NCBI GenBank assembly: GCA_050261415.1
Contig: JBLNDG010000259.1
Location: 1-46,206, forward strand
DNA length: 46,206 bases
Source of the DNA: JBLNDG01 sp050261415
GTDB taxonomy: Bacteria; Bacillota; Clostridia; Lutisporales; Lutisporaceae
Reading direction: 5' to 3'
Positions within the stretch are counted from its first letter, which is position 1. The number at the start of each line of letters is the position of its first letter. Positions 1 through 7,237 of the stretch are shown piece after piece. The notes under the pieces are model-generated. The model was not told the origin of the DNA and did no database searches. It worked only from the letters and a program-made list of their open reading frames with translations. Both the position numbers and the translations under genes were made by a program.

Positions 1-273
1 CGGTGTCAGAACTGCATGATTATTCTTGAGCAGATTGACTATTTCTTCTTTGATAGCAACATTCCACTGTTCGCCAACTGCATCAAAGCGCTGGCGCATA
101 ATGGAACAAGAAGGTACTTTGCGTAATTGCAATGCCTGTTTGAAAAAGTCATCTTTTCTGAACTGCTCAATACTTTCGTAATCGCTTTTACCCTGACAAA
201 GCAGGCCAATATAAGAGAAAGCTACATCGGCATGAAAAAAAAACTTATGGTGCCAGACACCGGAATTATCCAG
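1..273 (-). pseudogene. IS1380-family transposase fragment
   Basis: The minus strand reads openly off the left edge and gives a segment with SYIGLLCQGKSDYESIEQFR followed by a VPSCSIMRQRFD motif. I recognise this as the conserved N-terminal part of IS1380-type DDE transposases. The open stretch is closed on its 5' side by two adjacent TAA codons, and no ATG/GTG/TTG start lies between them and the motif. Full transposases of this family have several tens of residues before this block, so the N-terminus is missing and the copy is probably dead. Recognisable similarity begins next to a run of nine A on the plus strand, which may mark the breakpoint. The rest of the element, if present, lies outside the window. 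Confidence 0.7.
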
Positions 274-298
274 TTATTAGTGTTATGCTATAAAATAA

Positions 299-481
299 AT
301 GGATAAGTTTGAAGCCTGGCATAAGTGGCATTATTATTGAAGTTTCAAAGATCAAGCACCTAGTGTTTGGTTAAAAAACCCAAACAATCGTTTGTCGCAG
401 GGATACTATAGTTATTTTGAATACCATAATATTCCTGAACATAACAAGTTTAAGTTAGCACAACGAGTTAAATTAAAGTAA
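299..481 (+). pseudogene. unrecognised gene fragment with internal stop
   Basis: An ATG-led frame of 13 codons meets a TGA and then continues for 46 more codons to a TAA. The part after the stop has protein-like composition (aromatic and basic, with PNNRLSQGYY and YFEYHNIPEHNKF). I do not recognise the family. There is no convincing ribosome binding site. It lies beside a transposase remnant, so I read it as a decayed end of another gene, possibly part of a mobile element. It could also be chance. Confidence 0.3.
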
Positions 482-486
482 AATGA

Positions 487-528
487 AAGGGGTTTAGGCT
501 CATGTTTGGCTATCAACCCCTTATTTTG
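487..528 (+). terminator. candidate hairpin terminator
   Basis: AAGGGGTT (487-494) pairs perfectly with AACCCCTT (515-522) across a 20-base loop and is followed by ATTTTGT. The loop is long for an intrinsic terminator. It would close the decayed reading frame just upstream. From here to 722 I see nothing else. Confidence 0.4.
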
Positions 529-722
529 TATAATTATTTTTTGCGTTGCATATTTATTTCCTGCCTATCGTTTTTCGGAGGTTTTCCTGGCACTGTGAAT
601 TCCTTTTTTGTCATAAATAAATACCTCCAGATAGATATATTGTCATATACCAACCTAGAGGTATTCTCATATCACTATTAATAGCAATGAAGATTGCTCA
701 TCTGATTAAATCTTCAAAGCGT

Positions 723-1412
723 TTAATCATTAAGATATTCCAAGTATTTTTCGTTTTTGACCTTTATTTGAGTTTTGCTTTCAAAATCTTTCATGTAGTT
801 GTTAATATAATCCTTATACTGTTTTGATGTATCCTTGGTGTGTACTTTGACTTTTGGCAATTCCCCTCTATTGACAGCCTCATCAGTTATACCCTTCTTA
901 ACCAATTCTGCAGCCAAATATCTCTGAGTCTCATACACGTGATATTCGTTCCAGTACTGGTCTTCGGTCAGGCCAAGAGCATCAATGTAGAGGTTCATGT
1001 TATCAAGAGCATTTGGATCTTGTTTTACAGCTTCCCATTCTTCAAGTGAAGCCTTCTTTGCCTCTTCAAATGTTGGAACTAAGTTAAGCTCTTCCGCTTT
1101 TTTGTATAATGCTCTATTCTTTATTAACTCCTTAATTACGGCCTTATAGGCAGTTTTTTCATCCATGGAGCTCACCGCCATCATTTGATTCTTTTGAAGC
1201 TCAATCTCACCGTTTGTTATTCCGGCGCCATTAACCTCAATTGCAATTGCATTATCTTCTTCAGTTGGGTTGAAATTCTTTTTCAATTCTGCAGCTTTTA
1301 AAATGTCATTAATACTTAAGCTAGTATGACTATTTGCAGCGTTTATAAGTAGTCCCGAAAAAATAACTGAGAGTATGATAAGCGGAATTATCAGTTTCTT
1401 CTTTGACAGCAT
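723..1412 (-). CDS. exported SurA/PrsA-N-like protein without PPIase domain
   Basis: This 229-residue protein has a basic start and a hydrophobic segment (residues 6-25) that reads as a signal peptide or membrane anchor. The mature part contains IAIEVNGAGITNGEIELQ, the usual opening of SurA-N/PrsA-type foldase domains, followed by a charged helical stretch. No parvulin domain follows, so it resembles the short SurA_N-type proteins of clostridia. These are presumed extracytoplasmic chaperones or inhibitors; no activity can be inferred from sequence. There is a GGAGGG-type ribosome binding site before the ATG. It lies 13 bases downstream of the next secreted protein on the same strand, so the two are probably co-transcribed. 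Confidence 0.6.
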   Translation of the reverse strand: MLSKKKLIIPLIILSVIFSGLLINAANSHTSLSINDILKAAELKKNFNPTEEDNAIAIEVNGAGITNGEIELQKNQMMAVSSMDEKTAYKAVIKELIKNRALYKKAEELNLVPTFEEAKKASLEEWEAVKQDPNALDNMNLYIDALGLTEDQYWNEYHVYETQRYLAAELVKKGITDEAVNRGELPKVKVHTKDTSKQYKDYINNYMKDFESKTQIKVKNEKYLEYLND

Positions 1413-1425
1413 TATTATATCCCTC

Positions 1426-1926
1426 CTAGAAAGTTTTTGTAAGTGTATTTGACCAGCTACCTACTGCTGCCCAACCGTCATTATTGAACATAAAATTCAC
1501 TTGGACCTTTCCTTCTTTTATATTTGAGAAACTTACGCCTGATGCAATACCTCCTTGATCATATATATATATTGGTGATGGTAAAATGTAATCTCGGATT
1601 AATTCGTCAAGAGTGTAATATTTAGCTATCTGTGAACTATCAGCATATACTGTTAAAGCTGTCATGAAATACTCACCGGTCCCATAATCATAATTAGGAG
1701 ATTGTATGTATACTAGAACATCATGCTCGCTAATAGTTTTATTTGAAGTTCCAGTAACTAAATTTCCAACATAGTTACTTGTTATTCCCCAATTCTTATA
1801 TCCATAATCGGTACACCATGCTTGAAAAACTTTATAATTGCTAGCACTAATATCACTAGCAAACGCAACTATTACTGTGGAAAAACACAAAGCGATCACT
1901 AATAAGCATAATAGAGTTTTCTTCAT
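1426..1926 (-). CDS. secreted protein of unknown function
   Basis: The 166-residue product starts with MKK and a hydrophobic core ending in AFAS, a good type I signal peptide with cleavage expected near residue 24. The mature part is rich in Tyr, Ser, Asn and Gly and has no lipobox or transmembrane segment. I do not recognise the family. A GGAGAG ribosome binding site precedes the ATG. It is first in a probable two-gene unit with the SurA-N-like protein, which might help fold or secrete it; that link is inference from adjacency only. Confidence 0.6.
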   Translation of the reverse strand: MKKTLLCLLVIALCFSTVIVAFASDISASNYKVFQAWCTDYGYKNWGITSNYVGNLVTGTSNKTISEHDVLVYIQSPNYDYGTGEYFMTALTVYADSSQIAKYYTLDELIRDYILPSPIYIYDQGGIASGVSFSNIKEGKVQVNFMFNNDGWAAVGSWSNTLTKTF

Positions 1927-2317
1927 GATTTCTCTCCTTTTCTTTTTTAATCTAGCTTATGTAATAACCATTATAAAAAATACTTGTCTTAAGTTCAGTT
2001 TCAATACAGTTATAACATTACATGGAAAATAAAACCAACAAGTCCAATTATTTACAGATATGTCATCTAAAGTTTACGATACTAGATACATTTTATCAAG
2101 TAAATTCATTCGACATAAATTCTCTATTAATTACATATTTCTATAATTCACTATAAGCTTGAACAGTAAATTATATAAATTAAAATTTGCCAAAGTCTGC
2201 TAAATTACTAGATTAAAACTTTATTGTGTCTAGAATCTTTAATCATATCACAAAGAAAAAAGCAGATGCAGAATGAAAATAAAGTTGAAAATCATCCAGA
2301 CTAACTTATGTCATGGT
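1927..2317. other. AT-rich intergenic region
   Basis: Very AT-rich spacer upstream of the minus-strand secreted-protein gene. It contains a TATAAT-like -10 for the minus strand (plus-strand ATTATA at 1970-1975) without a good -35 partner. I see no open frame with a ribosome binding site here. Confidence 0.4.
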
Positions 2318-2482
2318 TATAATGCGAGGGAGAAGTGAGGTGCGCCCCAAAAGAAGAACCGCATTGATCCGGAAAAGCAGCGAAGGTACTGAACCAGAGG
2401 GTTTCTGCAATGAACTTAAAGCTTGTGTTGAAATTGTATTCAGTCTATAATAAGCATATGCATTATGCTTATATTTTTTTTG
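2318..2482 (+). ncRNA. possible small transcript between a -10 box and a terminator
   Basis: A perfect TATAAT (2318-2323) without a good -35 is followed by about 125 bases that are clearly more GC-rich than the surroundings, and then by a strong intrinsic terminator. A 42-codon frame (2322-2450) fits inside but its ATG overlaps the -10 box and has no ribosome binding site. An untranslated RNA is therefore as likely as a peptide. I checked by eye for lysine, cobalamin, SAM and c-di-GMP riboswitch cores and did not find them. It could instead be a decayed gene. Confidence 0.25.
2450..2482 (+). terminator. intrinsic terminator upstream of rnhB
   Basis: ATAAGCATA (2450-2458) and TATGCTTAT (2464-2472) form a perfect 9-bp stem with a 5-base loop, followed by A and a run of T. 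It ends whatever is transcribed from upstream before the rnhB operon starts. Confidence 0.75.
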
Positions 2483-2522
2483 AAATTATCCCGATAATAT
2501 ATACAAAGGACGAGGTGTGCAA

Positions 2523-3161
2523 ATGGCCATAAGAATCAAGTATGACGATAAGGAAAAAGAAAGACTCCATAAAATGACCGAGTTTGAGAGAGAATGCTAC
2601 AAAAATGGATACAGAATCGTAGCAGGCGTGGACGAAGCAGGCAGGGGGCCACTGGCAGGTCCGGTAGTTGCAGGGGCAGTCATACTGGGAGAGGGAACCC
2701 TTATCCCGGGAGTGAATGATTCTAAAAAGCTGTCGGAAGCAAAAAGGGAATACTTGTATGATGAGATAAAAGCAAAAGCCCTGAGTGTCGGGGTCGGCAT
2801 TGTTGATGAGAAAGTAATAGACGAAATCAACATATTGAATGCTACTTACCTTGCCATGCAGAAAGCTTTGGAAGCTCTTTCCGTGAAACCGGAGTACATA
2901 TTGCTTGACGCAGTTACGTTAAAAGCTGTTGATATTCCACAAAAAGGAATAATAAAGGGGGATAGCCTGAGCCTTTCGATAGCGGCGGCTTCCATTATTG
3001 CAAAGGTGGAGAGGGACAGGATAATTTCAAGCTATGACGAGTTGTATCCGGAGTTTTGCTTCAGCAAGCACAAGGGCTATGGAACCAGGGAGCATATTGA
3101 ATGCATTAAAAAGTACGGGCTCTTGCCGATACACAGGAAGACCTTTACGAGAAACCTGTAA
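2523..3161 (+). CDS. rnhB: ribonuclease HII
   Basis: RNase HII removes RNA from RNA-DNA hybrids and single ribonucleotides from DNA. The DEDD active site is visible: Asp and Glu in GVDEAGRGP (about residues 37-38), Asp in LLDAV (about 129) and Asp in KGDS (about 147). The length (212 residues) is normal for the family. I chose the ATG because GAGG lies seven bases ahead; the in-frame GTG six bases upstream overlaps that ribosome binding site. It leads a co-directional run ending with the DUF2007 protein. The order rnhB, FliK-like, FlhB-C-like is shared with Bacillus subtilis (rnhB-ylqG-ylqH). Confidence 0.95.
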   Translation: MAIRIKYDDKEKERLHKMTEFERECYKNGYRIVAGVDEAGRGPLAGPVVAGAVILGEGTLIPGVNDSKKLSEAKREYLYDEIKAKALSVGVGIVDEKVIDEINILNATYLAMQKALEALSVKPEYILLDAVTLKAVDIPQKGIIKGDSLSLSIAAASIIAKVERDRIISSYDELYPEFCFSKHKGYGTREHIECIKKYGLLPIHRKTFTRNL

Positions 3162-3173
3162 TGAGGTGTTACA

Positions 3174-4844
3174 ATGAGGATAGATTCTGCAAGTATTATA
3201 TCAATCAGACCGGAGCTTCTGGAACTGGTTAAAAACCTGGAAGCCGGCGATGTTTTGAAGGGAAGGGTACTGGAAGCCCTTAAGGACTCCATTACTATAA
3301 AAACATCAGGGGGCCAGGTTTTTACCGCTGCATTGCTCAATGAAGCTGAAATACAGAAGGGCGCTTTTGTGGAGCTTACCATAAACAATGTGTCTGACGG
3401 GAAGATTTATGCTGAGCTTAAGACGGATAGAGCCGTTCCTGATTTGAATGAGAAGATAAGCGATGCCCTTAAGCAGCTAAGCTTTCCGGTTAACGAAAAG
3501 ACGCTAGAAGCAGGAAAAATGCTGATAAAATATAATCTTCCTCTGAACAGGGAGACCATGACCAAGATGCTTAGCATCCAAAACAGTGTTGCTAAGTTGA
3601 GTGAATCCCGGGAGGGCAAGATTGGATTGCTTCTTTCGGGCATGAATATAAAGGATGCGCCGGTAGAGGTTCTGAATAAAATAGTTATGCATGCAGAACC
3701 AGAAGTGCGTGAGGTACTAAAGCAGGTACAAGCATCCGTAGAACAGCCGGAACAGCAGACAGTAGACAAAAGTGCAGCCAATATAAAGTCCCCGGAGAAG
3801 GTGCAGGAAGTTGAAGTTAACCTGCCTGCGGGGCGTGCGGTTGCCGAGAATGTAGAAAATAAAGTAGAGGAAGGAAATACACCGTTAATGGCTAAGACGG
3901 ATGAGAAAACCGGAGAGCAGAAGACGGAAGCAAAGGGATTCCCCGTAGAAATACAAGTTCTGGCAAAGGATGGGCTGGAAGCTGATACGGTAAAGGTGTT
4001 GAGCAAACTTGGTGTTGACCTTAGTGATGAGGTGAAGCAGCTGTCAAAGCAGGTTGAGAGCCTTCTATCCGTGCTAAAGGATGTGGATACTGAAGCCCTT
4101 ACCTTCCTTATGTCAAAGAGTATGGAAATAACGCCGGGCAATATCGGTTTGATTGTAAGGCATTTGAAGAATGCCGACAAGATTTCCGACTTCCTGGGGA
4201 AGCTGCAGGAGCAGATAGGCGTTAGCGGCAATCCTGAGCTTAAAGGGATAAAGGAAAGCATAAGGAAGGTATTTTTAAGGCCTGTAGATATTAAGGACGG
4301 AGAAGAGATAAAAGAGCAGTACCGTGATATGGTAAGGCTGGGAGAGAAGCTTGAAAGTCTTTTGGATGGAAGCAGCTTCAAAAATGACGATACTAAAGAA
4401 ATGCTTGCAAATCTTAAGGATAATATTGATTTTATAAGGAATATAAACCAATACAGCAATTACCTCCAGATCCCCCTGATGATGAATGAAAACTCTGCAA
4501 CTGCCAAACTCTACGTTTTTAAAGGGGGAAAAAGAAGCAGGAATATTGACCCGCAAAATGCAACAATTCTGGTGGCACTGGATTTGCAAAATGCCGGACA
4601 TATAGAAAGCCTTATAGGCTTACAGGGCAATAATGTGAATATTACTTTCAGAACTGAAGATAAAAGGACAGGGGATATCATTAGGAAAGAAGCCGCAAGT
4701 CTGGCTGAGTCCCTGCAGGCAAAGGGATATACCCTAAGCCCCGTAAAGGTCATAAATAATGAGCAGGCATTCAATCTATTTGCTCTTGAAGAGGTAATAA
4801 ACGAAAACAACGCTGATAGAATACACTTTGATATGAGGGTATAG
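3174..4844 (+). CDS. FliK C-terminal-domain-like protein
   Basis: This protein has 556 residues. About 1-75 is a small beta-rich region (LKGRVLEALKDSITIKTSGG). The middle is low-complexity and charged, rich in Glu, Lys and Val (about 180-260), and then helical. The last 110 residues carry the pattern of the flagellar hook-length control (FliK) C-terminal domain: a VALDLQNAGHIESLIGL strand pair, NITFRTED, then a helix and GYTLSPVKVINNE. It sits 12 bases after rnhB and 1 base before a FlhB C-terminal-like protein. In flagella FliK contacts exactly that FlhB domain, so the two neighbours may interact. No flagellar genes are nearby. Its role outside flagella is unknown. Confidence 0.65.
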   Translation: MRIDSASIISIRPELLELVKNLEAGDVLKGRVLEALKDSITIKTSGGQVFTAALLNEAEIQKGAFVELTINNVSDGKIYAELKTDRAVPDLNEKISDALKQLSFPVNEKTLEAGKMLIKYNLPLNRETMTKMLSIQNSVAKLSESREGKIGLLLSGMNIKDAPVEVLNKIVMHAEPEVREVLKQVQASVEQPEQQTVDKSAANIKSPEKVQEVEVNLPAGRAVAENVENKVEEGNTPLMAKTDEKTGEQKTEAKGFPVEIQVLAKDGLEADTVKVLSKLGVDLSDEVKQLSKQVESLLSVLKDVDTEALTFLMSKSMEITPGNIGLIVRHLKNADKISDFLGKLQEQIGVSGNPELKGIKESIRKVFLRPVDIKDGEEIKEQYRDMVRLGEKLESLLDGSSFKNDDTKEMLANLKDNIDFIRNINQYSNYLQIPLMMNENSATAKLYVFKGGKRSRNIDPQNATILVALDLQNAGHIESLIGLQGNNVNITFRTEDKRTGDIIRKEAASLAESLQAKGYTLSPVKVINNEQAFNLFALEEVINENNADRIHFDMRV

Positions 4845-4845
4845 T

Positions 4846-5127
4846 ATGAAAAGCAAGATAAAAAAAGCAGCGGCGCTAAATTATGATACCGCTGATGCAG
4901 CCCCGAGGATTACTGCTCTGGGCAAGGGAGAAATTGCAGAACGTATAATAAAAACAGCAATGGAAAACAATGTACCTGTATTTGAAAACAGCGAACTGGT
5001 GGAAACTCTGACGAAGCTTGAAATTGGCGACCAGATACCTCCGGAGTTTTATACCGTCGTGGCTGAAATTCTTGTTTTTATTTCAAAGATAGATAGGATA
5101 AAGGGTGAGACACATGGGGAAAAATAA
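4846..5127 (+). CDS. free-standing FlhB C-terminal-like protein (FlhX/EscU family)
   Basis: At 93 residues this matches only the cytoplasmic C-terminal part of FlhB/YscU export-switch proteins: PRITALGKGEIAERI, then NVPVFENSELVETL, then IPPEFYTVVAEILVFI. It begins just after the point where full-length FlhB has its NPTH self-cleavage site, so it resembles the processed fragment. No membrane domain is present. Such stand-alone copies (FlhX; YlqH in B. subtilis) are known to follow rnhB in Firmicutes. GAGGG lies six bases before the ATG. Its upstream partner resembles FliK, suggesting a retained FliK-FlhB-type contact with an unknown job. Confidence 0.8.
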   Translation: MKSKIKKAAALNYDTADAAPRITALGKGEIAERIIKTAMENNVPVFENSELVETLTKLEIGDQIPPEFYTVVAEILVFISKIDRIKGETHGEK

Positions 5128-5494
5128 GCTGCTTGGAGCCTATGGAGAGGATACTGCGTGCAAATATCTTGAAAACTCAGGCTACAGGGTGCTGGAGAGA
5201 AATTTCAGCTGCAGGACGGGAGAAATTGATATAATTGCAGCTCAGGGTGATACTATAGTTTTTATTGAAGTAAAGACACGGACAAGCGACCGCTTCGGAA
5301 TGCCGTCGGAAGCCGTGAGTACCTCAAAACAGCAGAAGCTTGTGAAGACGGCCCTCTTTTACATGCAGAGCAGGAAGCTTTTTGATTATATGAGCAGGTT
5401 TGATGTATTGGAAGTCTTTGTTGATGAGGATTTGGGCAGCCGGGTAAACCTTATAAAAGATGCATTCCAGTATTCAGGAAGGTACGGTTATTAA
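5114..5494 (+). CDS. YraN-family (UPF0102) endonuclease-like protein
   Basis: The product has the YraN pattern: GEDTACKYLE near the N-terminus, then GEIDIIA and IVFIEVKTRT, which form a PD-(D/E)xK-type nuclease core (Asp of GEID, Glu and Lys of EVK). Family members have a Holliday-junction-resolvase-like fold, but the cellular role is unsettled. I chose the ATG that is preceded by AAGGGTGAG at proper spacing; a GTG nine bases upstream lies inside that site. The gene overlaps the end of the FlhB-C-like gene by 14 bases, so translation is probably coupled. Length is normal (about 126 residues). Confidence 0.85.
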   Translation: MGKNKLLGAYGEDTACKYLENSGYRVLERNFSCRTGEIDIIAAQGDTIVFIEVKTRTSDRFGMPSEAVSTSKQQKLVKTALFYMQSRKLFDYMSRFDVLEVFVDEDLGSRVNLIKDAFQYSGRYGY

Positions 5495-5517
5495 CAGAAA
5501 GGGGCATACAGTAAATT

Positions 5518-6081
5518 ATGTTACTGAATAATTCATTGGCAATATCCCATGAACTGGTTTCAAAAGTGGTGCGCGAAGGGGACATAGTAGTAGACGCCAC
5601 TATGGGGAATGGGAATGACACAGTTTTTCTGGCGGAACTGGTAGGGGAGTCAGGAAAGGTTTACTCCTTTGATATACAGCAGTGCGCATTGGAAGCTACG
5701 GCAAAAAGGGTTGACGCTGCAAACGTGGCCGGGAGGGTGACACTTGTTCACGATGGGCATCAGAACCTTGACAAGTATGTGCCTGAAGGTATAAAGGCAG
5801 TTATGTTCAATCTGGGCTATCTTCCGAAAGGGGACCACAGCATAGGAACACGGGCGGAAACAACTATAGAAGCAATACAGAAATCCCTTAGGCTCTTATG
5901 CATTGAAGGGATTGTAATGATAGTCATATACTATGGCGGGGACAGCGGGTTTGAGGAAAAGGATGCAGTTATGGACTTTTTGAAGACTATTGACTGCAGG
6001 AAGTATTCGGTATTGGTACACGATTTCGTAAACCAGATAAACTGTCCGCCTATTGCGGTATGCATAGAGAAATATCATTGA
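5518..6081 (+). CDS. mnmM: class I SAM methyltransferase, MnmM/YtqB type
   Basis: The 187-residue protein has the Rossmann motif DATMGNGNDT (residues 26-35), an acidic loop ending strand 2 (SFDIQ) and the family segment FNLGYLPKGDH. This is the rRNA-methylase-like family (YtqB). The B. subtilis member was shown to be MnmM, which methylates nm5s2U to mnm5s2U at tRNA position 34. I transfer that function by family likeness only. It follows yraN by 23 bases with AGAAAGGGG as the ribosome binding site. Confidence 0.8.
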   Translation: MLLNNSLAISHELVSKVVREGDIVVDATMGNGNDTVFLAELVGESGKVYSFDIQQCALEATAKRVDAANVAGRVTLVHDGHQNLDKYVPEGIKAVMFNLGYLPKGDHSIGTRAETTIEAIQKSLRLLCIEGIVMIVIYYGGDSGFEEKDAVMDFLKTIDCRKYSVLVHDFVNQINCPPIAVCIEKYH

Positions 6082-6096
6082 ACAGGAGGGGTTAAA

Positions 6097-6582
6097 ATGC
6101 CTTGGTGTCCAAAATGCAACTCAGAATACCGGGATGGTTATGAAAAATGTGAAAAATGTGGGGAGGCCCTGATTGAAAAGCCGGAGGAGGCAGTAGAAAA
6201 CGTTGAATATGAAGCTATAAGAGACTGGAGTCCGCTGACCAATGTTGCTGACGAGCATGAGGCTGATCTTGTGGAGTCAATACTGCAGCCAGAGGGAATA
6301 CCTGTGAGAAGGAAGCACCGGGAAGCAGGAGGTGTTATGGCAATATATATGGGTATGTCAAGGTTCGGCATTGACCTGTTTGTACCTGCTGACAAGCTGG
6401 AATTGGCTCAAGGGCTTCTGAACACGGAAACAATAGATATGCCTGAGGTTGCTCCGGAAGACGATACAGAAAAGGTTGCAAAACAGTATGAGATCAAACG
6501 GAGAAGCATAGTTTGGACTATACTGGCGTATTTGTTCTTGCCGGTTGTAATATTGATAATAATGTATTTCATAAACCGTTAG
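6097..6582 (+). CDS. zinc-ribbon DUF2007-type protein with C-terminal membrane anchor
   Basis: Residues 1-25 form a zinc ribbon with two CxxC pairs (CPKC and CEKC). Residues about 45-110 match the DUF2007 pattern: residues linked to binding between two helices, EADLVESILQPEGIPV, and FGIDLFVPADKLELAQGLL. The C-terminal 20 residues are a single transmembrane helix. DUF2007 has been called a putative signal-transducing domain; nothing is known of its ligand. An AGGAGGGG ribosome binding site precedes the ATG. It is last in the rnhB run and is followed by a strong terminator. Confidence 0.7.
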   Translation: MPWCPKCNSEYRDGYEKCEKCGEALIEKPEEAVENVEYEAIRDWSPLTNVADEHEADLVESILQPEGIPVRRKHREAGGVMAIYMGMSRFGIDLFVPADKLELAQGLLNTETIDMPEVAPEDDTEKVAKQYEIKRRSIVWTILAYLFLPVVILIIMYFINR

Positions 6583-6591
6583 GAGTAAAAT

Positions 6592-6640
6592 AAAAGCAGC
6601 CGCTGTATAGAAGTATCGGCTATACAGCGGCTGCTTTTAT
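6592..6640 (+). terminator. intrinsic terminator of the rnhB operon
   Basis: A perfect 19-bp stem (6592-6610 with 6620-6638) with a 9-base loop. The arm starting AAAAGCAGCCGC is mirrored by GCGGCTGCTTTT, so the T tract is part of the stem and the structure can work in both directions. Confidence 0.9.
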
Positions 6641-6714
6641 TAGTGGCATAATTATAGCAGCTGTATATAAATAATAGCAGGTATGTTAAAAAATGGTAAA
6701 TAAGTCACAGAAAA

Positions 6715-6777
6715 ATAGTACTTTAATAGCTTATTTTAAAGGCTTGAAGCTAATATAATTAAGCTATAAAGTACTAT
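6715..6777. repeat. long AT-rich inverted repeat
   Basis: ATAGTACTTTAATAGCTTA (6715-6733) is repeated inverted at 6760-6777 with one base missing, across a 26-base loop. It has no T tract after it. It lies in a 320-base gap between the DUF2007 gene and a small membrane-protein gene. It could be a small fold-back element or an mRNA leader structure; I saw no second copy in the window. Confidence 0.55.
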
Positions 6778-6902
6778 ATCATTTCTCAGAGTTCAAGCTT
6801 GAGATATATTCAAGATATTCAAATCAATTCAATGGACTAAACCACATGGACCATTGCTTTTTTGCACCTTCCGGCCTGGTGTGAAAGGAGGGAAGAGTCA
6901 CT

Positions 6903-7076
6903 ATGAACCATAGCCAGAAAAAACCAAGGCAGAATATGCTCAAAGTGATTGACGCCCTAACATACACAACATTATTAAGGCTAATTCTGATAATCATTGC
7001 AGCATATATATTAGTAAACTATGCAAGGTTTACACCAAATGAAGTAATTGAACTGGTAAAATCGATACTCCACTAG
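6903..7076 (+). CDS. 57-residue single-pass membrane protein
   Basis: A short frame has an excellent ribosome binding site, AAAGGAGGG, ten bases before the ATG. The product has a basic, polar N-terminus (MNHSQKKPRQNML), one hydrophobic helix (about residues 27-42, LRLILIIIAAYILV) and a short polar tail (FTPNEVIELVKSILH). The positive-inside rule places the N-terminus in the cytoplasm. I do not recognise a family. It is too short for most gene callers. It is followed by a GC-rich structured segment rather than by another gene. Confidence 0.6.
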   Translation: MNHSQKKPRQNMLKVIDALTYTTLLRLILIIIAAYILVNYARFTPNEVIELVKSILH

Positions 7077-7094
7077 AGCATGATTAGAGCAGAA

Positions 7095-7210
7095 TGGCAG
7101 GGACACTCATGGAGGAGCCGTAAGCTGCCCAAAATCCCCAGGACAGCAAAAAAGGCTAGGCCGGCACTGTTTTCTAAGGATGCGGTGCGATGAAGTGAGT
7201 GTCCTAAAAG
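7095..7210 (+). ncRNA. candidate structured RNA, class not recognised
   Basis: A GC-rich island in an AT-rich gap is closed by a 9-bp perfect stem, GGACACTCA (7101-7109) with TGAGTGTCC (7196-7204). Inside, GCTGCCC (7124-7130) pairs with GGACAGC (7141-7147) with one mismatch, and a GGCTAGGCCGGCAC segment can form more stems. This branched layout is typical of riboswitches and other structured RNAs. I could not match it to any class I know, and the strand is not certain: it lies between a plus-strand small gene and the 3' end of a minus-strand gene. Confidence 0.35.
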
Positions 7211-7237
7211 AAAACACCGGGTTTTTGTTCAGGTGTT
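7206..7237 (-). terminator. terminator of the YcxB-like gene
   Basis: On the minus strand AACACC and GGTGTT form a 6-bp stem around a 13-base loop, followed by TTCTTTT. It overlaps the stop codon of the gene it ends. The plus-strand side is followed by ATTTGTT, so it may act in both directions. Confidence 0.5.

Noticed and set aside
2322..2450. A 42-codon frame before rnhB
   Set aside because: Its ATG lies within the likely -10 box and there is no ribosome binding site; I keep the region only as a possible RNA.
3407..4459. Long open frame on the minus strand inside the FliK-like gene (350 codons)
   Set aside because: It is an antisense shadow of a well-supported plus-strand gene, has a Ser/Phe/Leu-rich composition typical of such shadows, and lacks a binding site.
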